Part shown: in pieces, positions 1 to 16,537 of the stretch
Numbering within the stretch: position 1 is the stretch's first letter
How the letters are laid out: each line of letters starts with the position of its first letter
Origin: Tubulanus polymorphus
Taxonomy: Eukaryota > Nemertea > Palaeonemertea > Tubulaniformes > Tubulanidae
Direction: 5' to 3'
Length of the DNA stretch: 60,000 nt
Assembly: GCF_964204645.1 (NCBI RefSeq)
Contig: NC_134033.1
Location: forward strand, 12,900,155-12,960,154
The notes under the pieces: model-generated
What the model was told of the DNA's origin: nothing
Databases searched by the model: none
The model's input: the letters and a program-made list of their open reading frames with translations, nothing else
Position numbers and translations under genes: made by a program

Positions 1-544
1 TCTGTTTGACCCGAGATAAGATCCAGTTGTCTCTGTGCGAGAGAAACAACAGCGAGTTCGGTTAGATCAAGATCGAAGGTTGTTGCGCGTGATCATCAAA
101 GATGCATGCCCCATTCCAAGCGGAATGGGGGTAACGTCGGGAATGTTGATTGCGCTGCGTGGCTCGATTCGCAGAAATAGAAAGATCTGCGAGTCGTTGA
201 TTTATCGAACGAAGATGACGTGACTTGTGTGAATCGCAGTTTACAATGGTACATAGTTCGTGGCTTGTAAACCTGCCAGCAACCAATCCCGGAAGCGATG
301 CTACCTTTGAACATGTAAAGAAAAGACTTCATTTCCTGATAGAGAAAGAGAGCATGTTGTCCTGTAGTCCGCCGTCGACGCTCCTGCTCGAATTCATAGA
401 TAATTCACATGGAGGAAATCTGCTATCTTTTCTTCAGACGTTGGTCTCCTGATATAATCGGCCTGCCGACGCGGTAAAGACCTCTAGGGAAAATATTGGG
501 GCATTTTTTGTTCATGGTTGGCAACATACATACATCAATGGGTC

Positions 545-646
545 CTCATTTTTTACCCAAAGGGGGCGCTGAAGTTGCTACGAACAAAACTGCCATACGG
601 TAATTAATCATAGCAACTTCAGCGCCCCCTATAGGTAAAAATGATG
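545..646. mobile_element. Foldback/MITE-like inverted repeat
   Basis: AGGGGGCGCTGAAGTTGCTA (561-580) recurs as its exact reverse complement at 611-630, with a 30-bp spacer. Weaker complementarity extends outward to about 545 and 646. Such short elements with long terminal inverted repeats are usually non-autonomous DNA transposons. Confidence 0.8.
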
Positions 647-3600
647 AACACAGAGTGGCAATAGGTATTTTTAAAAACTATAGGATCTGATCTATTGACT
701 GAGGTATGTTGCCATCCATTCACAATAAATGCCATTTTGAGCGTCCCATAGGCCGACTATAACTTGAATATTCCCATGGGCGTGGATGCGATCTCTCATC
801 CTCTCCTGTACCAGATTGTGCAGGAGAGATTCGCTATTATTATTTCCATGAAAAAAAGCTTCTTTCAATCGAATTGCTAATATCAACTTGTTCCGAATGA
901 TACCCTACGTAGTGCGGCGTTTTTAAACGCTTACCGATATTAAACGCCGACAACGAATCTTTTGACTCGGTAAAGTAAAGTACCCTGTAACAGAGTGAAT
1001 TGACATCGGAGCGAAGAATCAAATCATTTTATCCCCGTTCGACCAATTGAATAGCCGCATTGGCGGGCGGTCCGAGTCGGAAGCTGGAGCTGATGGATGT
1101 TACAGAGGACACGCTCTGCAAACAAGTATGGCGGTTTCCTGCCACACCTAAATGCAATAACGTCTATGATAAGTTTGAAATGAGTGAAATATCTGAGATC
1201 TGGGGTGCATTTTCTTTATTCCAAATTTAGATTAACAGTTTCGGCCTTAAAGCCTTCATCAATTGATCGATTCAAAATCCTGACGATGATCTCTAGTGAG
1301 AAACGTCGTGTATTTTGATGTAAAGAGAATTTGTTTTTAATCTTTTCAATTCGGTACTTATAACTTATTATCTGTTCTCCACGCCTGACTATTCTACCAC
1401 AGCGTCTATATGGATAAAAAGGGCTTTTTGGCCACGGACCTCATCAGTTCAACCCCTCCCCCCTTTCTTCAGATGTTTCGCCGGTGTCGAACGTAGGAAA
1501 AGACCTTTGTCTGATGGTTCATTTTGCTCGTCCATTTTTCCCAACAAGCTGGCGAACACGTACTACAGTAAACACTTTAATCACCGGAAATAACCGATTC
1601 GACTAATATGTCAATGCAGGTCAACGGCTGTAAAACTGACTGAAGTTGTGTCTCAGAAAAGCGAATGTCTTAGTATGCAAATATGCAACAAAAACGTGTG
1701 CAGAGGATTTCTTTTTAGCCGTAATCAAACTTTATTTGTTTCGTCTGCCGGATGAAGATTGCTACTGTAATTTTCTGCCGTCGTCGACTGTCGAAAGGAA
1801 CGTGACACGAGACTGAAAAACAGATGTAATTTGGGAGATTTATTCGACACATTTTTAGACATACACAAAGTTGCGCCTTAATGCAAAAAGAGATGGAGAG
1901 AAAGAGCGACACTTGACGTGCGTGTTGCGGTGATAAGACGATACATTCATCCCGATAACAATCTCATCAAACTGCTGTTTTAATCCCGACGAAAGGCGAA
2001 ATATCGAAATAACTTTTGCTCGTAAATAAGGTGATGCGGGTTAGTTGTTCAGCTGCTTCGAAAATTACGCTCTTAATTAAGTCACGCCAGTAATTAGATT
2101 ACTCTACGCGGAGACAGAGAGATCCAAAAATATTCTCAACTGAGTCGGCAAGAAATCCACGAAGTTTCACGCGATGATTCTTTGAACACGTGACCTGTGG
2201 AACGCGGTAACGGAAAGTTCTAGCATAGTTCAAGGTCGTCGACCGATAGGGAGGAAACGCCGAACGGTAATGAGAGCAGTTTTTGTCGAAACGGTAATGA
2301 AGACAGATTGATTGGAATTGAATTTTCTTGCAATCTATCTCCGTACGGTGCTTTAACGCGAAAAACATTTCATACGCGTACAATACAGGCGTACTAAACG
2401 CGCATTTGGCTAATTGGCAGTTTCGCCCGAGATCTTTAACGTGTATTCTGGGATTTCATTTCTATTTCCAGAGCAACACCTAGTTACAAACAGCAATTAA
2501 CGGCATTGTTCAAAGCGCCGTGCGACGTATTGAGGCAGAGATTCGCTCATCAAGAGAAAAAAAAACACGCGACGAGCTCTCGCGCGGAACTCGACGGAAA
2601 AGGCACCGCCTTTATACGTCGTTATTTTGTGTGTGTGTGTGTGTGTACGGATGAGCGAGAATCAGTCGAACATATGCAAGCTGCGTATTTTCGTCTTCAA
2701 CAACCTTATTAGCTGTCGAATGAAAAACGTGAACTCATCCGAGACACCTCCCGATCCTACTACGTTTTTTTTTTGTTACTATGAAAAATTTACCCTGTTT
2801 GCTTTATCCCGAATCTCGGCGTTTCGGTTCTCATTTCTAGTAATTCCACATCAAAGTGCCCTTACATCACCTTGCCTGACTAATTAGAACGTCGACGTAA
2901 TAGAGCGTATCTCCTCGCGGTGTTGGGAAGGACGAAATTATCAGTCAATCTTTTCAGGCGGGTTTTGGCGCCGAAAGTGTTTCGTCGGCGAATTAGATCA
3001 GACCGAGAGGAATTGATACACCGGCTGCGCTATAATTGTTCGCTCTCGGGCGCTGGAGAGACTTAGCGCCGTTGCGCCGTTCTATCTCTCTCCTCTCTCG
3101 CAATAATTGTAGTCAATTTAATTCGCGAATAATGATGCCGTTGATTGTAGCCCAGTTTCGCGCCGAGGATGAAAGGAACTATTTGGCGTAACTTCGAAAT
3201 TAAAGGAACACAACAGAGCAGCGGAAATAATAGATTCGTCGAATTGATCTATTTTTAAGGACCCACCATCCCGAATGAGTTTTTAGTTCTACCGATAATC
3301 AATTTGTGGCAGCACAAGTCGAATCTATACTGATGTTAGTTATAGGCCGGGTTTCAATAATAAGTATGCTCAACTCAAAAGATTGCTTTGAATTTTCTCA
3401 TTCGATCCATTTTGGCATCGATCTCTATGTCTGCAATGAGTTTTCAATATCTGCATAGTATGCATTCTATTTCATATCTAATCTATTCATTCATCTTTCC
3501 ATTATCTTTTCATTGTCTTTTTCATATTGAGTTTTTTTTTAAACATCCTTAGGGATGTACAGCCTTAATGGTTCTGTTGTCGATGTACGAAAAAATATTG

Positions 3601-4020
3601 TCAATATATTCGTGGTGAGAAATAGATTACATCACGTTTAGTCTAAGAATCCGAAAAAAAGAAAATGATTTAAACAGGCCTCATCATCATGAGTTACAGG
3701 TGTCTAACGTCCTTTTTCCGCTCCCAACTCCAGAGTCGAGTTCATCATTTTCGCACGAAGACACGCGATGCCTTTTGGGCCGTGTAATTAGTTTGACAAA
3801 CATCGACAGGCAACGGATGCCGGAATTACGTGACAAAGATTACACGGATACGACGTACAGCCGTGTTATTGTAAACAAGGGGCACATATTTGGAAATGTG
3901 CGATCGGTCGCCTTCAGCCGATACTCTGTGTGTGTTCACGTGTCATTAAGAAGCGAAAACGCTGCTGCTGCTGCCTACACACATAGTCTCACATATACCT
4001 GCCAGAAGCAACCAGTACTT

Positions 4021-4022
<2 letters not shown>
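647..4022. other. No supported gene
   Basis: Only short open frames on both strands, a (GT)n tract at 2629 and scattered homopolymers. Nothing recognisable was seen, and the same applies to 1-544. Confidence 0.6.
2629..2646. repeat. (GT)n microsatellite
   Basis: Eighteen bases of pure TG repeat. Confidence 0.9.

Positions 4023-4061
<39 letters not shown>
4023..4061. repeat. (AG)n microsatellite
   Basis: Uninterrupted AG tract of about 39 bp. Confidence 0.97.
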
Positions 4062-4064
<3 letters not shown>

Positions 4065-4308
4065 TACACCCCAATTAGCCGACAATTTCTGAAACTCGCT
4101 TCCAGGAGCAATTATCGTGTACGCTAACAATGTGCACACGATGTGGCCGATTCACTCCTGAATATTACATGTTCCCGTAAGACGACGACGACCATCGACA
4201 ACAATTTTCACGTCATCGCATCTCGCCCAGAATTTTCCAATTGTTTCACTGGTAGACACTGGTATAATCTCAGTTTTTTCGAAGTTGATAAGTGAACCCA
4301 CGACTGAT

Positions 4309-4331
4309 GACGATGATGATGATGATGATGT
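4309..4331. repeat. (GAT)n microsatellite
   Basis: GATGAT run of about seven units with one GAC variant. Confidence 0.85.
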
Positions 4332-4643
4332 TGAATAGATTCATTCTTCTAACGTTTCGATATGGTATATAATGTCTAAACAACATTGCACCGGTTTATC
4401 TCATCCGAGTGACTGTATAAACCTGCTGTCTTATCTACATCGTAGCGATTGTCTCTAAGTTCCTGTTCCTACCCTTCCTTGTTGTTGTCATTTATATTTT
4501 GGAATGAATTGTGTATCATACCTATTCCAATTTCCGTTTCTCTGGTGAGATGAGTTGAAACTTCGGAACGTTTGAAGCCCTTTAAAAACATCGTGCGGTG
4601 GGTGGGTTAACGTTTGAAGGATGACTCTTCTTAATAAACATCG

Positions 4644-4753
4644 GGGTCCAGTTCCACAGTTCCGAGTTAAGATTTGACTCTGGGTTAAAACATTGAAAAT
4701 GAACAAACTTTAATTCAGAGTTAACTCTTACTCACAACTGTGGAACTGGGCCC
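4644..4753. mobile_element. Inverted-repeat element with CCAGTTCCACAGTT ends
   Basis: The left end carries GGGTCCAGTTCCACAGTT and the right end is its complement with a few mismatches (arms about 38 bp, 4644-4682 and 4716-4753). Related CCAGTTCCAC or CCAGTCCCACAGTTGTG pieces occur near 33.2 and 50.9 kb, so this looks like one member of a dispersed family. Confidence 0.7.
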
Positions 4754-7700
4754 GGGTGCTGGGTTAACTTGGCATTCGAAATGTTGCCGTTGTTATTGTA
4801 TCTCAAGTTGATGATGGTTTTGTGTCTTGTATTTTTTTTTTTCATTTTAATTTCCTTTGAAACGGGCGACGTGATCGCAATCACCAAGTCGAAATAGTAT
4901 GCGTTACGTGTGAAGAAAGCGGATGCCACAAGAGGTCCGACATCCAGATCAACAGTTTGTTTGTCGGTCAAAAGCATTTCGTAAACGTCTTGACGTCAAA
5001 GAACCAAATAAAAGAAAGATAGAAATCTAGTACCGATCTCGTAGTCATATACGCCTTATCGATACGAAAACTAGGAATATCTACTTCGATCTTTGAGAAA
5101 CCTGAACGCTTTTGCGCATCAAACGGACTGTGATTGGTCCAAACAATACGATTGGCATTCAATAATGGCGGATCATAAGCGTCAAATCATCATCAGTTAT
5201 AATATGCAAAGTTAGTCGTACATAGAATTTCATTCTGCTCATATATTGCACACGGATTTGTCTCATTTTGCACATAATTCCCATTATTTGCAAAATTCCT
5301 ACGCAGCTCCCTTAGTCGGCATTTTTGACTAGACGAACTAGATAGAATCCACGAAGGCCGTTTTGTTTATCCACGTAAACGTAAACGAACATGCACATGT
5401 ACATATACATGTACATGCAAATGAAGATATACATGTGCATGTACATTTACATGTATGTTTACATATACATATTGTACATATACCGACATATGTTCGTATG
5501 ACCTATAAAATTATTAGGCTATAACTATGATGATACATAACTACAGATGTAACGTTGCCAGATATATGACATTTTATGGATTATGAAGAATTATGGCACC
5601 TTTGCGTTGCCGATGCTGTCGTAGTCGACGCGAAGCGGACGTTCTTCATCGCCTAGTTGATTACCGGCTGTGATTTCCCAGAGCGCCGCGTCCTATTAGC
5701 TCATCTCGACTCATCGTCTTGTTAATGAAGAAAAATGAATGGTAATAGACCTGGTGCAGCGACTGTTTCGGTAAGGGACTGATACCGCTAGTGCGACAAC
5801 GGTTCTATTTCGTGCCTAACGCCGGGGCATCGTTAGTGCACTCGCGAACCGAGCCGACTCACTGGCCCCTCGGCGAAAGCGACTAATTCCTATTTATCAG
5901 CAACAGCAGAAGCCTTTAAAACCATATTTCACGAAAATTGAATTAATACTCGACGCTTCGTTCAATTGGGATTGTCCCTAATTGAATGGTTAAACAAAAC
6001 AGCTCCTCGCCAGCGATACGGATCTCGTGGGTTTTAGAAAGCGATTTCGGACTTCGTATCGACGATAAAAATGCCACCAATTCGAGCGAAACAAGGTCAC
6101 CGACTTCTCTGGCGTTATTAAGTTTCTATTCACCCGGTGCAGAAAAGTAAGGCACCGATAATGCCGAAAATTGAAAGGTCCTGTACGCTTTTGTTTCGAT
6201 GCCGATAGTAGCGCGTATGTGAATCTAGTGACGCTAATGGGATGACGCGTGTTGAGTGGAGAAAACTTGTTGAGTCTTGGACGGAATAATGCAAAAGTCT
6301 CGGCCGTTATTGCTCCCGAGCAATGACGTTTAATGAGGTGAAACGACAGTGAGGGGAAGTTTTATGGTGAATTTATCGTCGAAGCGCAGACGACCCGATA
6401 TGACATCGCACGTCTCTTCGTAACCGTAAAAAATGCGGCGCAAAATTTACGGGCATCATTCCTTTCGTATACCGCTGGCGGCGGGCTCCGGCAAGAGCCA
6501 AAGCATCAAAAACCGTAAGCGATATATTAATTTTTAACGGGCCTCACAACAGTAATGAACGCCGATATTACCGCTTGCTTGTTCGGAAATTGCCCAAGCT
6601 TCGTTCGATATTTGCTCAGTGAACTTGACCTTTGATGCCGTATTAACACAATACAATCCAATATGGCGGCTGTCTACGTGTACGTGTAGCGTTTGTAAGA
6701 TAATGAGTTCCCATTCGGCGACGTAGTATAAGACAAGGCTAATAAATATAAAGGCTATTATCCCGCTTATTACATTTGAAATAGGGCTACTGAAATGTTT
6801 TGGACTTCGGTACACTGAGGGACCGTTAGTACAATTCTAGGGGCTTGAGTTTTGCCTTAAATGATAAACAGTTTTTAACATTGATTTTTAGTCCTTTAGG
6901 CAATGGGATTGTGTTGAGTCGTGAACCTGTATAAAAGAATATTCACGAAACCGTTGTCTATATAGAATATAAGTTTGTGTACTCGTTTATACAGCTGTAA
7001 ATTCCATTCCATTCACGCTTTTCCGAGGAAATAGGGAGTTCTTTATAAAGAACTAAGGGTACAGCTGTGTATCAGTGTGTGAGGACAACTTGCGAAGGCG
7101 CATAAAACCATAGCTGCAGTTATTACAGATTTCGAACCCAAACATACTAAATTACTAAGAGAATTTTGTACAAAGTCTTATCAAAAAGTACTTCGAACCC
7201 CTCGAACGCCGGATGTGGGCCCGTCGATTCTGCGCGTTGGTAAATGTGAACATTATGCAGCAACTTGCGATAAACGCCTGAATCCACGGAATTCAATGAT
7301 GCAGAATAGGTAACCTTGCGTGCTCTGAAACCGAAAACCATAATGGAACGGTTTCCAGATAGCAGCACATGCAGATTGAAATACAACAGGCGAATGTACT
7401 AACACGGCTTAAGTATAGCTTCGACGTTCAGATAACACTTAAAATCTTCTTTTTTCATCTTCGCAACATCAGAACTACTGCGGTATCGTATTTTTGACGC
7501 CGTAAAAACCACTAAACAATGATTTTATATACATAGATACCTAGTATGCACTGTTTAAGGGGTTCTGTGTGAGAGAATGTGCCATACGTCATCGATATAT
7601 CGGAGATAGACTGGTTGCCGCTCAATTCAATGCAAATTTCAATTTATTCTAATCCAAAATAACTTTATTAATCCTTAACATTATATCATCTATATTATAT

Positions 7701-8644
7701 TATTAGTCAGTGCCAATAATATTGCTAATAAATGCGTTTTTTTTCAAGGCGTCAATAAACTTTCAAGTTAGTTTGCTTGTGTCACGGCTATACGGTGTTG
7801 TTTGTGTTGTTTCAATACGTCGCGAAACGAAGGGAAATCCAAAGCCGTCCGCGTATAATAGCAGCAGCGTCGGCGTTGAGAAAACGTAAATTAAAATCAG
7901 CACCTGCCAGCAGACGCGTAATTAAACATTGTTCAGTCTTTATTACAGCACGCCGCGATAATTGCCCTGTTTGATTCGAGTATAGAGAAATTCACCGGTA
8001 CGATGCTTTGGGGTGTGTTAATTTCGTTTTACGCAGCGCTCGAAACCCCAACTGAACCAAATTAGATTTTCGGCATGCAGAATTCGCCGATGGGCTTCTT
8101 CGTAAAGCGATACGTACACGCGGTTTTCTTAGTCGACGCTTTCAAAGGAATATTATCCACAGAAGAAAAAACAACTTGACGTATGAGGACAACAGTCATC
8201 TTTTGTCGGATGTAAGACTCAATTGGCATCACTAATTTCACTTTCAGTTCTACTGATTTTGCGCAGAAGCTTCGTTGTCACGTGACGCGTGAGCAGCTGT
8301 CGTCATCGGAACAGTTGTTCGTCGCATAAAAACCGGAAGTGCGAATATTCATTCTCATTTCCGGTCGCAGTAAAATTCTAACGTGCAATTCGAGAAGGCC
8401 AATATCCCACAATTTATAAAATAAATATTTATCGCGGGGTCGTGTTTAGATTTGCAGCGGTGAATTCCGTGTTTGTTCTTTGTCAGCGCTGGCGGTTTCG
8501 TTTCAATGTAAAACAGTCGTGATGTGAATGGCGGATTTCCGATGTTTTGAAAATAATTTTTAGAAAATTTGCGGCGATTCGACCGTTTTGACGTCCTGTA
8601 CACTGGCATGAGTAGACCCTTGTGAGCGAACTTCGGCAATCGAT
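4754..8644. other. No supported gene
   Basis: Apart from the palindromic simple repeat at 5389-5483, this is non-coding-looking DNA with short, unsupported frames. The longest (93 codons at 6534-6815, minus) has no splice or family support. Confidence 0.6.
5389..5483. repeat. Cryptic ACATGT/ACATAT palindromic simple repeat
   Basis: About 95 bp dominated by the self-complementary hexamers ACATGT and CATATG and related forms, able to fold in many registers. Confidence 0.8.
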
Positions 8645-8820
8645 GTTAGTCGACTATTCGCGAGCTAAGTGAAACCGAATGTCAGTTAGTCGGAACTTAA
8701 GTCCACAAATAGCAAACCACGGTATTGCACACAGTCGCTGTACTACTAGTTCCAAGATGGCCGACGATGTGAAATACACCAAGGTCGAACTTTATTAGCT
8801 TCGACCACTAGCCTACTAAC
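8645..8820 (+). mobile_element. TIR element family GTTAGTCGACTA, copy 1
   Basis: Begins GTTAGTCGACTATTCGCGAG and ends ...CACTAGCCTACTAAC, which are imperfect terminal inverted repeats of about 35 bp. The interior shares TTCCAAGATGGCCGACGATG with copies at 25178-25364 (minus) and 48232-48426 (plus). No coding capacity, so a MITE-like element. Confidence 0.75.
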
Positions 8821-10691
8821 TATACGAAAACTGAAGTGGGGACAAATTTGGCCCGTATCAAGCAGTAGGCACGGACCCGTTCGGCACCGGTGCGAAAAGT
8901 GACCAGGGCCCAGGTCAAAATGTTAGTTTCGCGGATCTAGGCTGTTGTAAGATGGATCCCATCCTCAATTCGGCCTTAGTTAATGCTGGGACTATTGAGA
9001 GTTAAACGTTACTCACAACGTTGTGAGGAACAAATAACTTTAAGTAAGAATATGAACCAACTTGATCGTCTTTAACTATGATGATCATGCGCTATCGTCT
9101 CTAAAACCGAACGAGTCAATATACCGAATGAGACATCAATAGAATTCGAACTGGAACGCGCGCTCTGACGAGCCTTTCACGGTATTATACCGGATGTTCG
9201 GTCATGCTTATCACGTGCCCTCGTATTCACCCGTCGAGTCGAATCAAATCAAGTCGCTATATCGACGTTTCGCACAAACAGGAATCGGTTTTGCATAATT
9301 TGCCGGTATAGTTTAGTCGCCCGGAGATGCGGTCTAAAGTGTATGCTTTTTCGCGGCTAAGTCTGATGAACCCTCGATTGTTTCACAGATTCATCGAACT
9401 GATCCTCAAGGAATATCATGATGTTTTCGTATTCATTCTAGTCATTTCTAGAAACCTCCTCCAAATGACGTTCACCACTCAGTACATTGCAAGTATAATG
9501 AATATGACACCATCTGAATCGCGTAGAGGGTGCAGATGAGTCGCCTTTGACGTTACCACTACCACTGCGCCCCAATCGTTCAAGACCAAATTGAATACCC
9601 TCGGAGGGTCCATTCTTAGACAATTTGGGAGGAACCAAGTTCAGCCTTTAAATGAAGCATTAAAAATGCATTTCACAGTTATGCTAGCCGCCATTTTGTT
9701 AGAGTACATTTTTCCTGTATTATTTGATCAGTTTTTCCTCTTTTCTTAAAACTATTAGTTATGAAAGGAAGAATAGGAGATGAGAATAAAGATTCACGCG
9801 GTTATACCGTTCATATATTAAGTCCAAATCCATTCAAGGACCGGTAAAATACAATAGAACACGCATCACAAGCGAAAAAAATGACCCCCCCCCCCACAAT
9901 GCTGGACAAAAATACGCAATATGGCAGCTAAGTAACTGTAAAATAGAGGTTTATCAAAATCCCGATGAAGATGCATTATGTGGACTCAGTTATCAACTTC
10001 CCATTTGTGATAGATTCTGACTCGATCTACGCGGCAAAAATGTATATTCCGCCAAGTAAATAAACCGTACTCGCCTTTTTAGCGACTGCGTTGCTTAGAA
10101 TAAATAAGCCCTGACGTGGCGTCCGACTTTTTACTGTAAACAACACAGCGATAAGATTACTGAAGCGTCCACTGGAGGTGCCCGTCAACACCCTCGGCTT
10201 ATTGCAGCCGTCTAAATCTGCACCGCCGCCGACGATATCGGATACGCTGTCAACTATTTAAGACAGCTCCACAAAACCTCGGCACGATCCGACTGTCACT
10301 TCGTAACCGCGAACAATAGCGGTATAGAATCGACAAGGAGGTAGCGCATTTCATCCTGTGACAGGTCTTCGCTCCCAGGACGATTTCGTAACAAAAACAC
10401 GAGGCGCCTGTTAATGATTGTGGATGCGGTATTCCGGGGGAAAGTGGATTCTCTCCGCTGACAATCACCCCATAACGGATTTATGCTTCTTTTTCTTCGT
10501 GTCGCCTGCTCTGAATATAAATGGCGGCTTATATTCTGGTTTTATATTTGTATATACGAGAATCTGGACTTGCCTGAAACGAGTCCTGTTGTTGGTGGGT
10601 CCCAAAACTTCGGATGTATGATGGGCTCTCTGTCAGTGCAATATGAAATTAAATCCAATATGAAACCGGAGTAGGGGCTGGAGGGAAGGAC
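8821..10691. other. No supported gene
   Basis: Short frames only, with a poly-C run at about 9886-9896. Nothing else recognised. Confidence 0.6.
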
Positions 10692-10769
10692 ATGGGGAAA
10701 CCGGTCGTTATTGATTACCATCAGCATGTGACACGCTCAGCTTCATCGGTAGACACTGACAGAAGAAAA
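10692..10769 (+). CDS. Candidate first coding exon
   Basis: An ATG in a fair context (GACATGG) opens 26 codons beginning MGKPVVIDYHQHVTRS and ending at the strong donor AAAA|GTAAGT in phase 0. Upstream the frame is open back to a TAA near 10650, so this could also be an internal exon. No downstream partner was recognised. The minus strand is also open here for 61 codons, which weakens the case. Confidence 0.3.
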
Positions 10770-11199
10770 GTAAGTTTATCGTACGTGACCTGAGCGCGTT
10801 TCGATCACCGTCGGGTAATATTTGTTTTGAGCCAGTTCGGTAAATGTTTGATGAATTTTTTTTCGGTTACTGTGATTTGAACGAAAATAATTCGACCATC
10901 GATTTTGCAGTTTTCGTTATTAACTGCGAGTTGTCGGCGATGCAACGGGAATAAGGGAACATCTAACAATTTCAATAGTGTCTGTCTAATTCGTCCATAC
11001 GCTTAAGTTTGATAGAGATTGCGCACGTGATTAGGACAATTTTAAGCGCTCGTTTGGCAAATTTTTATTGAAATTTGGAATTTTTTAGAGGTTATCATCC
11101 AAAGTTTTCCAAAGGGATATATTGAAGGAACGTCCATAGCCTAGGCAACAAACTCGGGTTACTATTGGTATACCACAAATAAAAGGACGCGTGGTACAT

Positions 11200-11373
11200 T
11201 AGGTTAACTTGACGCACGAGCTTTCGCTACTAATGTATAGAAGCTTCATCAGAAGCGTCACTCATTCCTCGGAGTAATCATTTGACAAATGATTACTCCA
11301 AGCTCATTCCTAACCGGATGAAGCTCTATTTATTTGTAGCGAAAACTCGTGCGTCAAATAAATAGTTAACCTA
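11200..11373. mobile_element. Foldback element
   Basis: The two halves are imperfect reverse complements. The centre is a 29-bp hairpin (GGAGTAATCATTTG...) at 11271-11299, and the outer arms share GACGCACGAG(C/T)TTTCGCTAC at 11211-11230 and 11336-11355. AGGTTAAC and GTTAACCT mark the ends. Confidence 0.85.
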
Positions 11374-16294
<4,921 letters not shown>

Positions 16295-16483
16295 GTATTT
16301 GGTTTCTTTCTTATTCGAGAAGATTCCCAAAACCTGACGAACAAACTCGACCGTCCTTTGGGTCGTGCTGTCATTTTCGGATGGGTTATTTACGACGTGC
16401 TACTGACATTCACGAAGCCGGCAACAACGTCCGCTAATGCGGCCCAGGGGGAATCATCGCGCAACTAGACGCAAACTACTTAC

Positions 16484-16537
16484 TTGACCGTTTGTTATTT
16501 GGCTAATATCACGTTTCCGGGGCGTTGAGGCCGTCGC
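16484..16537 (-). CDS. Candidate 54-bp microexon
   Basis: The acceptor TATATACGCAG and donor GTCAA|GTAAGT enclose exactly 18 codons (ATASTPRKRDISQITNGQ), phase 0 to phase 0. The composition suits a polar, probably disordered, cytoplasmic segment. No neighbouring exon has been identified and I recognise no family. Confidence 0.25.

Noticed and set aside
3700-4092. 130-codon plus frame ending in Arg-Glu repeats
   Set aside because: Starts at GTG, includes the (AG)n tract, and has no motif.
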